The notes beneath the pieces were generated by a model. It searched no databases. It was not told the DNA's origin and saw only the letters and a program-made list of their open reading frames with translations. From assembly GCF_003351225.1 (NCBI RefSeq), contig NZ_QQSY01000002.1, forward strand, positions 695,917 through 759,916: a stretch of DNA of 64,000 nucleotides, written 5' to 3'. Shown piece after piece: positions 50,660 to 59,000 of the stretch. The DNA comes from Dyella solisilvae (GTDB lineage: Bacteria; Pseudomonadota; Gammaproteobacteria; Xanthomonadales; Rhodanobacteraceae). The stretch's first letter is position 1. Each line of letters starts with the position of its first letter. A program made the position numbers and the translations under genes.

Positions 50660-51236
50660 CCTTATCCCCACTCAGGAACACATTGGGCTTGTCCAGAAAC
50701 TGGCGGACAAACGCGTCGCCACTGGCCGCCCGTCGGCGGAACTCCGCCGCCGAATACAACACCGGATTGATCTCCCGCTGCAATGACTGCTGCGCGGGAT
50801 ACAGCGCCTGCACCAGCTCGGCAAAGCCAGCCTCACCCACCACCAGCAGGTCGATGTCGCTGCCGGCGGACGCCGTACCGGTCGCCATGGAGCCAAACAC
50901 CAGAGCTATGCGGATCTGCTCCGCCAGCGGCGCCAACGCCTCGCGCAATACGGGCACGATGCCGTAGGTCTTGCGGAACATGGACGCGAGCTCGTCGAAC
51001 AAGGGGCCACGCACATCGGCCTGATAGCGCACCTGATTGCCCTGCTCGCTGCGAATCACCAGGCCGGTGTCGGTCAACTTGTCCAGCTCCCGCCCCAGCG
51101 TCCCCGCGTGGCTGCCAGTCAGGCGAGCCAGCTCCCGGAGGTGGAAGCTTTCCTGCGGATTGAGCAGCAACTGCGCCAGCACCCGTTGCCGGGCGCCCGG
51201 GAACAGCAGATCCATCAGGGCGGAAGTGTTGCTCAT
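50607..51236 (-). CDS. Winged-helix protein fused to a minimal nucleotidyltransferase
   Basis: A 209-residue protein. The N-terminal ~75 residues form a winged helix-turn-helix (ARQRVLAQLLLNPQESFHLRELARLTGSHAGTLGRELDKL), so it can bind DNA. Residues 110-200 are a MNT-type nucleotidyltransferase with VFGSMATG at 114-120 and SDIDLLVV carrying D127 and D129. The fusion suggests an antitoxin that is also an autoregulator. An inverted repeat covering its ribosome-binding region (51239-51265) fits as its operator. It sits between a nuclease gene and the HEPN gene inside the hsd operon. Confidence 0.82.
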   Translation of the reverse strand: MSNTSALMDLLFPGARQRVLAQLLLNPQESFHLRELARLTGSHAGTLGRELDKLTDTGLVIRSEQGNQVRYQADVRGPLFDELASMFRKTYGIVPVLREALAPLAEQIRIALVFGSMATGTASAGSDIDLLVVGEAGFAELVQALYPAQQSLQREINPVLYSAAEFRRRAASGDAFVRQFLDKPNVFLSGDKDDLAELAGDQAPAGPHG

Positions 51237-51238
51237 AT

Positions 51239-51265
51239 GGCAACGAATGTTGCCTTTATTGCAAC
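51239..51265. promoter_or_regulatory. Nested inverted repeats at the nucleotidyltransferase start
   Basis: GGCAAC-GAAT-GTTGCC (51239-51254) overlaps a second dyad GTTGC-7-GCAAC (51249-51265). Both lie directly in front of the ATG at 51236, in a gap of 63 bases, and look like an operator for the winged-helix protein. Confidence 0.5.
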
Positions 51266-51299
51266 ATCCGCACAAGAGCTGCCGGCGGGATGCGGCCCA

Positions 51300-52223
51300 T
51301 CAACCCTCGCTATAGCTTCGGCTCAGCAGGGGCTTGGCCTTTTCCAGGTCGGCCATGGTGCGCAACGTCAACTCCAGGTCGCCTGTGCCCCAGTGGCCAA
51401 TCTGACGGACGTCGCGACTGAAGCCCTCCTCCAGCGCCACCGTTTCCGGATTCACCTTCAGGATGGCCAGCATCTTGTTCGGATACATCACCACGCTGAC
51501 GAAGTTCTTCAGACGACGAAATGCGTTGTACAGCTTGAGGCGCCGCTCCTGTACGTCGTCGCCAAGCGACCGGACATAGGAGGCCAATGCGTCATAAAGC
51601 TCGCGCGTTTCGGGCAATGCTCCGGCGTACTGGTCGTCGAAGCTCTTGTCCTTGCCGCCTGCCTTGGCGTTCGCAACGGCGGGGACAGCGTCGGGTTTTA
51701 CGGCAGTAGCGTCGGTCACGCTCACCGCGTTAACCAATTCAAGCAGCAGCAAGTCGTCAGCAAACAGCCTGTAGCGCAGCAACTCGATGTTGCGAGGAAT
51801 CTGCTGCACGGCGTGTTCGTCGTAACGGGTGAAATCCCCCGCGATGCACAGCAGCCGTGTGCCGCTCCAGTCAATGGAGTCGGCCGTCTCCTTGCCTAGC
51901 TTCTCCATCACCAGCCAGCGAAATTCGGCCTGGTGATCCAAGAGCCAGTCCAGATAGAACAGACCCTGGTTGATGACGTTCTCGTTGCTGTGTCGCTTGT
52001 ATTCGATGATTACCGGGCTGCCATTTTCGTCCAGCCCAAGCGAATCGATGCGGCCTTTGTGAGTCTTCCCCGTCGCATATTCGGTGGCAAGGAAGCGCAC
52101 GCCGAGAAAGGTCACCATCTGCGCTTCGATCAGGTTTTGCAACTGACGCTCCAACGCTACGGTGCGCCCGGGCAATTCGGTGGCGCTTCGTTCACTGATG
52201 CGAAAGAGCCGGATGTCGGTCAT
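51300..52223 (-). CDS. PD-(D/E)xK nuclease-like protein (DUF5655 type) of the hsd operon
   Basis: A 307-residue protein with a NucS/DUF91-like fold: GRIDSLGLDENGSPVIIEYKR supplies D60, E74 and K76 of the nuclease core, followed by the helix NVINQGLFYLDWLL. The C-terminal 120 residues (from about DDQYAGALPETRELYDALASYV) match the DUF5655 region in which a short beta-sheet packs on helices. Such genes accompany type I restriction loci; the role (accessory cutting or DNA-end handling) is not known. It overlaps hsdS by 4 bases (ATGA). Confidence 0.8.
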   Translation of the reverse strand: MTDIRLFRISERSATELPGRTVALERQLQNLIEAQMVTFLGVRFLATEYATGKTHKGRIDSLGLDENGSPVIIEYKRHSNENVINQGLFYLDWLLDHQAEFRWLVMEKLGKETADSIDWSGTRLLCIAGDFTRYDEHAVQQIPRNIELLRYRLFADDLLLLELVNAVSVTDATAVKPDAVPAVANAKAGGKDKSFDDQYAGALPETRELYDALASYVRSLGDDVQERRLKLYNAFRRLKNFVSVVMYPNKMLAILKVNPETVALEEGFSRDVRQIGHWGTGDLELTLRTMADLEKAKPLLSRSYSEG

Positions 52224-53590
52224 GCGGGAAGCTCCGTTTCCTCAGGGACCGTGCCGCGTACGTCAATCTGGCCGGTAACGGCAGCGGCGATGAGGGCGCT
52301 GCGGCGTTCTTTGAGGAGGGCGATAATGCGCCCGGCCTCGCCATCAAGGTCATCGAGCCTCATCGTTTCTGTCTCCAAAAACGCGAAAATTGCGCGCTGC
52401 TCTTCAAACGGCGGTTCGGCAAGTACATAGTTGCGAATAGTTCCGACATTCACATGTGGCGAGGTCGCGCCAACAGTGTCCAACTGGCCTTGCCTGTAGG
52501 TGCTCAATGAATTGAGTTGCCACATCAAGTAGCCCGCATGCATTGCATCAGAAGTTCGAAACTGCATCATTCGCTGCCCTAGACAGAACTCGTCGTCGCG
52601 AGGAATTTGAGCCGCGAGTCCCCAGCGCTCACCTTCCCGCCCGTAGACAATGTCATCCTTCTTCAAGAACTGCCGACGGATGCGATTCCGATACTCCAAC
52701 TCGCTCACGGCGTACATCTTGTCAGTATGGAGCTCCCCTTCAGTCAAATCCGCCGTTCTTACTACCTTGTATGGCCCCTCCTCATCGTAGACGGGGGTTT
52801 CGTGCGGACAATCGACAATCATTGAAGTCGCGTACTTTAGCCGCGAGATCTTCCAATGGGCCGGCACCTCTCCCAGCCACACCAAGCCGGAATCCTTCAT
52901 GGGGGCGTCGGGGTTAAGACCTCGGGTGACGGCGTGGGAGATGGTGGCCTGGCGCTTTTCGGCCAGCAGCGCGATCAGCTTTTCCTGTTCGGCAATCAGT
53001 GCGTCGATTTTGGCGGTTTCGCGATCCAAAAATGCTGCAATGGCAGCCTGCTCAATTGTTGGCGGGAAAGGCGCCTGCTCGTTGAAATAGCGGTCCTGAT
53101 CAAGGTTCTGAATACCGGACGTCTGATTAATCGCCCCGACATTAACTCGCACGGAATACGCCGCGCTGTGCACGTAGTTCCAGTAGGACGGGAACATGCC
53201 CGAAGCTAGCGTCATCTTTGCAACGAAATTGGAGCAAACCGCCGGGACGGTGCACTGGTACATCACTACTTGCCCGACCGGCTGGAGCTCACCTCCACCA
53301 GACTTTTCGAGGAGCAAATTTCCCTTCTCAAGAATCCGCCCCACTCGCTCTTTTTCCGAAACATTTCGCAGGGTCGGAATTTTGCCTTTCACAACAAGTC
53401 TTGATCGATCAAAGTCGGCCACTCGCACACAAGCAATATCGTCGCCATTGCCGTTCGGCTCCCCACCCCAGATGCCGTTTCTGCAGGACTCGATGGAAGC
53501 CTTGAAGCGATCGATACGCCAATGGGTAGGCACGTTTCCCAGCCACTCCACCCCACTGCTCCGATACTCCGGATACTTTGGCAAACTCAT
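52220..53590 (-). CDS. hsdS: Type I restriction-modification specificity subunit S
   Basis: Sets the DNA target of the type I complex. The 456 residues contain two target-recognition halves, each opened by the same phrase: [14 protein letters not shown] near residue 11 and [14 protein letters not shown] near residue 233. Each is closed by a long helix ([20 protein letters not shown] and [19 protein letters not shown]), the internal repeat that makes the coiled coil for binding two HsdM. The start overlaps the hsdM stop by 4 bases. The two halves differ, so the target is a bipartite asymmetric sequence. Confidence 0.95.
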   Translation of the reverse strand: MSLPKYPEYRSSGVEWLGNVPTHWRIDRFKASIESCRNGIWGGEPNGNGDDIACVRVADFDRSRLVVKGKIPTLRNVSEKERVGRILEKGNLLLEKSGGGELQPVGQVVMYQCTVPAVCSNFVAKMTLASGMFPSYWNYVHSAAYSVRVNVGAINQTSGIQNLDQDRYFNEQAPFPPTIEQAAIAAFLDRETAKIDALIAEQEKLIALLAEKRQATISHAVTRGLNPDAPMKDSGLVWLGEVPAHWKISRLKYATSMIVDCPHETPVYDEEGPYKVVRTADLTEGELHTDKMYAVSELEYRNRIRRQFLKKDDIVYGREGERWGLAAQIPRDDEFCLGQRMMQFRTSDAMHAGYLMWQLNSLSTYRQGQLDTVGATSPHVNVGTIRNYVLAEPPFEEQRAIFAFLETETMRLDDLDGEAGRIIALLKERRSALIAAAVTGQIDVRGTVPEETELPA

Positions 53591-55431
53591 TCCGCCAACT
53601 CCCCAAGCATCTTCATGATGCTGGCCGACACTGCCTTCAGCTCCTCGTCAATCTCATGCAGGCTGCGCGGCGGTTCAAACACATAGAAGTGGCGGTTGAA
53701 CGGAATCTCGTAGCCGACCTTGCTCTTGTCCTCGTCAATCCAGGCGTCCGCCGCGTGCGGCAGCACTTTGCGCTGGAAGTAGGCATGGATGTCCTCGCCC
53801 AGCGGCACATTTTCGGTATCGCGCAGCGCGCTGTCGGCCTGCGGCTTGCCTTTCTGCTTGCCCTTGAGGCCTAGCACCACCTCGCCCGCCTCGTCGCGCA
53901 ACGGACGCTCGACGGTGATGGTGGTGTAGCCGAAATCCTGGTTATTGAAGATGCGCGAGATGGGTGCGCGCTTGAGCTTGCCGCCCTCCGGCTCGACGGG
54001 TGCCTTGTCCGAGGTCGTGACCAGCTGCTCAGCGATCTGCTTGCCGTCGGCATCGAACACGGTGACGAGTTCGGCCTCGGTGAACTCACCGAACAGGCGA
54101 GTGACGGTGGCGATGTGCTCGTCGCTCATCTCCTTGCGCTTGGAGCCCAGGCTTTTGCGCATTTTCTGCCAGAAGCTTCCGGCGTCGATCAGCTGCACCT
54201 TGCCCTTGCGCTGCGCGGGTTTCTTGTTGGAGATGATCCACACGTAGGTGGCGATGCCGGTGTTGTAGAACATGTCGGTGGGCAGGCCGATGATGGCTTC
54301 CACCAGGTCGTTCTCCAGCACGTAGCGCCGGATTTCGCTCTCGCCGCTGCCGGCGCCGCCAGTAAACAGCGGTGAGCCGTTGAGCACGATGCCAAAGCGG
54401 GTACCGCCTTCGCCGTTCGCCACCGGCGCCATCTTCGACACGAGGTGCATGAGAAACAGCATCGAGCCATCGGACACGCGCGGCAGGCCGGGGCCGAAGC
54501 GGCCGTCGAAGCCTTTTTCCTCGTGCTCCTTGCGCACCACCTTCTCAACCTTTTTCCATTCCACGCCAAAGGGCGGATTGGAAAGCATGTAGTCGAACTT
54601 GCGTCCGCCGTGGCCGTCTTCGCTCAAGGTATTGCCGGCGATGATGTTGGCCACATCCTGGCCGCGGATCAGCATGTCGGCCTTGCAGATGGCATAGGAC
54701 TCGTCGTTGAGCTCCTGGCCAAACAAGGTGAGGCGTGCGGCGGGGTTGTGTTCCAGCAGGTGCTCGGCGGCCACCGAGAGCATGCCGCCGGTGCCGGCCG
54801 TGGGGTCGTAGATGGTGCGCACCACGGCGTTGCCGGGGGTGAGCACGTCGTTGTCCTCGATGAAGATGAGGTTGACCATCAGGCGGATGACTTCGCGCGG
54901 GGTGAAGTGCTCACCGGCGGTTTCGTTGGAGAGTTCGGCGAACTTGCGGATCAGCTCCTCGAACACGAGGCCCATCTGCGCGTTGTCGACGCGCTGCGGA
55001 TGCAGGTCGACGTTGGCGAATTTCTCGGTGACCAGGTACAGCAGGTCCGCCTTGGCCAGACGCTCGATCTGCGTGTAGAAGTCGAATCGTTCGAAGATGT
55101 CACGCGCCGAGGGCGAGAAACCCTGGATGTAGGCGTAGAGGTTCTGGCGGATGTGGTCCTGATCGCCCAGGAGCTTGGGCAGGTCCAGCTCCGAAGTGTT
55201 GTAGAACGACTGCCCAGACTTGCGCAGCAGGAACGGATCGGGATTGAGGCCCGCCTGGGTCTTGGCGGCAAATTCGGCAAGCACCGCCGGCTTCGTCGCC
55301 TCCAGCACGCAGTCCAGGCGACGCAGCACGGTGAACGGCAGGATCACGCGCCCGTATTCGGACTGCTTGTAGTCACCGCGCAGCAAGTCGGCGACAGACC
55401 AGATGAGGGCGGATAGCGCGGATTGATTCAT
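53587..55431 (-). CDS. hsdM: Type I restriction-modification methylase subunit M
   Basis: Adenine-N6 methyltransferase of the complex, 614 residues. AdoMet motif I is DPTAGTGGM at 209-217, the catalytic NPPF is at 285-288, and the HsdM-type N-terminal helical domain ([20 protein letters not shown]) is present. [11 protein letters not shown] precedes motif I, as usual. The ATG at 55431 is chosen because it matches the family start [15 protein letters not shown]; upstream codons in the frame are not HsdM-like. First gene of the operon; its promoter lies in 55432-55765, where I could not single out boxes. Confidence 0.96.
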   Translation of the reverse strand: MNQSALSALIWSVADLLRGDYKQSEYGRVILPFTVLRRLDCVLEATKPAVLAEFAAKTQAGLNPDPFLLRKSGQSFYNTSELDLPKLLGDQDHIRQNLYAYIQGFSPSARDIFERFDFYTQIERLAKADLLYLVTEKFANVDLHPQRVDNAQMGLVFEELIRKFAELSNETAGEHFTPREVIRLMVNLIFIEDNDVLTPGNAVVRTIYDPTAGTGGMLSVAAEHLLEHNPAARLTLFGQELNDESYAICKADMLIRGQDVANIIAGNTLSEDGHGGRKFDYMLSNPPFGVEWKKVEKVVRKEHEEKGFDGRFGPGLPRVSDGSMLFLMHLVSKMAPVANGEGGTRFGIVLNGSPLFTGGAGSGESEIRRYVLENDLVEAIIGLPTDMFYNTGIATYVWIISNKKPAQRKGKVQLIDAGSFWQKMRKSLGSKRKEMSDEHIATVTRLFGEFTEAELVTVFDADGKQIAEQLVTTSDKAPVEPEGGKLKRAPISRIFNNQDFGYTTITVERPLRDEAGEVVLGLKGKQKGKPQADSALRDTENVPLGEDIHAYFQRKVLPHAADAWIDEDKSKVGYEIPFNRHFYVFEPPRSLHEIDEELKAVSASIMKMLGELAE

Positions 55432-55765
55432 GGTGTGCGGTACGTCCTTGAAAGGGTCACAGTCTTGGCAAAGTAGTGTGCCGGAAACGGGTGGTGATCT
55501 CGTTGAGATGTGCGCGGCCCATGGCGCGCCCTGGGGCCAGGCATGCTCCGATATGGTTCTCCCGCAGCCTGAGACGCGGCCACGCCTCACGGCAACCAGC
55601 CACGCGCAGCTCTCGAGCGATCTCACGCCGCCCCTGGAAGGGCAAGCGAACTAATGAGAGGGGAGACAAATAGCGCGCCCACGCTCGGGAACAATTCCGG
55701 CCCTGCGGGAGGCTGGGCTCTGGAAATCACCGGGAACGTCTGATTGGCAGGGCTCGAAGCCCGAA
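55432..55765. other. Intergenic region between hsdM and tRNA remnant
   Basis: About 330 bases without a convincing gene. Near its right end a hairpin GGGCT-CGA-AGCCC (55750-55762) lies just 3' of the tRNA remnant on the minus strand, as expected for the terminator of the former tRNA. Nothing else is recognised. Confidence 0.5.
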
Positions 55766-55810
55766 TGGTGGCTATGGGTGGACTCGAACCACCGACCCCA
55801 GCATTATGAG
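55766..55810 (-). pseudogene. 3' half of tRNA-Met (CAU); probable attachment site
   Basis: Read on the minus strand the 45 bases run from the anticodon loop (CTCATAA, anticodon CAT) through the 3' anticodon stem TGCTG, the T-arm GGTGG-TTCGAGT-CCACC, the acceptor strand and the encoded CCA end. The 5' half is absent: the homology stops at the anticodon loop and AT-rich DNA follows. This is the usual scar of an integrase using a tRNA 3' end. Because the remnant is on the minus strand, the intact copy must lie to the right. Confidence 0.85.
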
Positions 55811-55817
55811 AGCTAGT

Positions 55818-55893
55818 TCGATGTAGTACATCGATCCACTTAAAGTTACATGGTAACTGCGAAGCAAAACTGCCAAGTAGTACAAAATACTAC
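55818..55893. repeat. Cluster of three perfect palindromes next to the tRNA scar
   Basis: Three dyads lie in 76 bases of AT-rich DNA: TCGATGTA-G-TACATCGA (55818-55834), AGTTAC-ATG-GTAACT (55844-55858) and GTAGTA-CAAAA-TACTAC (55877-55893). All share GTA/TAC half-sites. They lie between the scar and the recombinase gene, where arm-type or core recombinase sites or an operator would be expected. The remaining bases up to 56058 are AT-rich with no gene seen. Confidence 0.65.
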
Positions 55894-56058
55894 GTATATT
55901 CATATAGATATATAGTTACAAGATTCTAACCGATGTGTCGGCGGAATCAGGGAAATTTCTGGCACGGCCGTCCTGAACAGCACTCTTTGTAGATTGAGGT
56001 AGTTAGATCGCTGTCACGTACGTTGCGGACGGGCTGACTCCAGCACTATTGTGTCGGC

Positions 56059-59000
56059 ATGGACTCGCGGGCTTCCCAACTCCGTGTGTTGGACCAACTG
56101 GATGGCGTCGCCATCCCGGGGGCGTGGGCCAAGGCTGTGGCAGATGCCTTGAACTACCTGTGGGCTTCAGCCGCTCCGGAAGACCGCACGATCTTGTTCC
56201 CGCTCGGTCACTTCCTTGCCGAGAATGCGAATGAACTGGCCCTCCTCAGGGCGACGGGCTCGCCTGGCGCCCGACCACCCCCGGGTAGCCGCCAAGACAA
56301 TCCGGTCTCCGCCACACTCCTTCTCTTTCGCCCCGAGATGCAGTTTCCCGGGTTGAACCGGTTGCTCCTCGTCCTAGCGACGGCGGCAATCGAGGTGGGA
56401 TCTTCGGTGCCAGACAAGCAGCGAAGGCGGATCGCCGGGCTGGCCGGGATCATTCGCGGCGCACTAGAGGACCGCGATTCGCCCCTTCGATTGATTCTCG
56501 GGGATTCCCCTTCTCTGCCGAGGATGATTCTCAGCGTCGACACGCAGTTTCGAGATGGCGGTGATCGACTGCACCAAACGTTTGGGGCGGCTTGGCGACA
56601 GTGGATACGTGACACCCTCATCCGCTGGATTCGGGCCGACCCCATTCAGCTCTCAGCCGCTCTTCGACCACACGCTCTCCTCCTGGATATCGAAGCTCCC
56701 AGCCAAGAGGTTGGCGGGGGTGCCGACCCCGATGACCAGTCGGTCGTCCAATGCGACGTGTCGGAGCCTGCATCGGAGGGGGAGCCCGAAGATTCGCCGC
56801 GGATCAGGAAGTGCAAGGCCATCGCCAATGGAATGGTGCGAGCCAGCGGGGGGGACCTCTACTCGCCTGTTGACCAGATTGCACCCAGCGAACTAATCAC
56901 AACGCTCGCGAAGGCTGCGATGCAAGCCGCCAAGGCAGCCGTCGCAACCGGTCATTCTGTCGAGGCAGAGGGACCCGCGGCGCTGGCCTTGGCGCTTGCG
57001 ACAGGAATCCGCGAGTTGGATCTGGAGCTCGTCGTCTGGGGTACAAAAGCATCAGACAAGACGATCGCCATCGATCCCAACCATCCATGGCTGTACCGCT
57101 GCATCTGCATGCCCCCGTATGCCGTCAAGCCGCCATCCACCTTGAATGGCTGGCTGGAGGAACCGGCTGAGCAACTGGCTTGGCCATTGCCACCAGGCCT
57201 GCATCATGTGTTGCGGCAGATATCCCCCAGTGGGGCACCCACGGTTGGCACCGCAGTGCTCCCCCGGCGCTCCATGCCGGCGGCGGATCGCTACCACCTT
57301 TGGGGCATCAGCCAACGCCTGGCGCCGGAGATCGGCCTCGCCCCGAGTCAGGTTCGACTTGCCCTTGCCGCCGAGCTCACGCAAAGGTTTGGTTCCGAGA
57401 TCGCGCAGCTGGTACTTGGAGACACGTTCTCCTTGTCTGCCGCCCCGGCACATTATTCGGCGCAACCGGGAGGGGAGGTGGTTGCCGCTGTCACGGCCAT
57501 CCAGCAGCGCTGGTTCGGCGAAACCGTCCAATCAGCACCCGGGGCATCACAGACACTGGGGTCGAAGCTCGTCTTGACCGATGAAGCGGCTCGGCGCTGG
57601 CCTGCGCAACTACGACAACAGATGCGTTCCGCATCCCACCAAAGGAAGGGTTCCGAGATTGCCCAATGGCGCGCCCACAGGGATCACCTTGTGGGCGCCC
57701 TCTGTGCGGTGACCGGAGCGAGACCGCACAGCTGGCTCGGAGAGATCGACCTCGATCAGGTGGTTCCCGAATTCGCAGTGATCGTCATCACCGACAAGGC
57801 CAGTGACATGCTGCGGATGACACGCATCGCTGCAACCGGTCGCCGATGGCTGGCAGACCTCAGGATCTTCCTGGACCGTCTGTGCCAACTGGCCGATGGC
57901 GCCCCTGATACTGAAGCCGCCCGCCACGCTGTGCGCATCCTTCGTTCCGACGCCCCCCTTTTCTCAATGCCGGATGGCGAGGGGGGCCCGCTAACAGTGG
58001 CCGAATTCCGCTGCACCATGCCAGAGCCGCTGCGGGACACGCCTAACCACTATCGCCATCGCCTCAATGCGTGTTTGCAACGCGAACACGTCGATGCGGA
58101 GCTGCGGCATGCACAACTGGGCTGGGTAGTGACCCCGGCCCATGCGCTGGCCGACTTGTCTCCCTGGAGCGCGAAAGCGTTCGGCGACGTGATGGCACCC
58201 GTGCTGGACGAAATCATGGTCCGCGACGGCTGGTATCCACCGACTCAGCGCACGCCCAGATGGTCGTGGGACGGTGTGCCCGAGCGTCCACTGAAGGACT
58301 GGGCATCCGTGGCTCAAGCGCATGCGTCTAAGCACGATGAAAACGTCCGTCGCCTGAAAGCCAAGTTGGTGGAACGCTGGAAGGAAGTGTCCGGTGACGT
58401 CTGCGAACGCCTGGCCCAAGCCGTCGCCGAATACTTTCCGTCCCTACGCATCAATATTGAAACCCGCCGCCTTGAGCTTGCATCCGACTTGCAGAAGGCT
58501 CCTGCGGTGGAGATGTCCCAGGCCCATTACGGCTTGCTCTGTGATCGGGTCCGCCAAGGGGATAAAGAACCCAACGATGCGACCGAAGGCATTGCCGCCC
58601 GCATCCTTTTGTTTCGCATCATCCTGGCTGCCCGGCGACGCGGGTTGGTCCAGGGGCCGCTTCCGAGCCGGCCAATCTTGAGCGTTACATCGAATCCATC
58701 GCCATTCCTACCGGGACTGGGCCTGGCGGTCCGCCATGCGGAAGCGCTCCGATATCGGCTTCTCGAACGCGCATCGAAAGGGCGCGCACACGATCAAGGC
58801 CCATTGGCGACGACCAGCGTACTGGCGTACTCAGCCTATCGCGATCTCCCTTTGGCGACAGCTGCAGTAGCCGCCGCCGCCAAAGGGGTCCGGAGCCACG
58901 CCCGCGTCGACTGCATCCGCATTCCCGCCGTGGTTGATCGGGCCCTTGTCCCGATGGCGTTTGGTGGCTTGCCCGCCTTGGTGCTTGCGCGTCGGAGCCA

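Noticed and set aside
46610-55431. Restriction operon as part of the tRNA-Met element
   Set aside because: The strand of the tRNA scar puts the element on the other side. An older neighbouring insertion cannot be excluded, but no second scar was found to the left.
55740-55860. Complete tRNA gene
   Set aside because: Only the 3' half matches; the 5' half with D-arm is missing and the sequence diverges at the anticodon loop.
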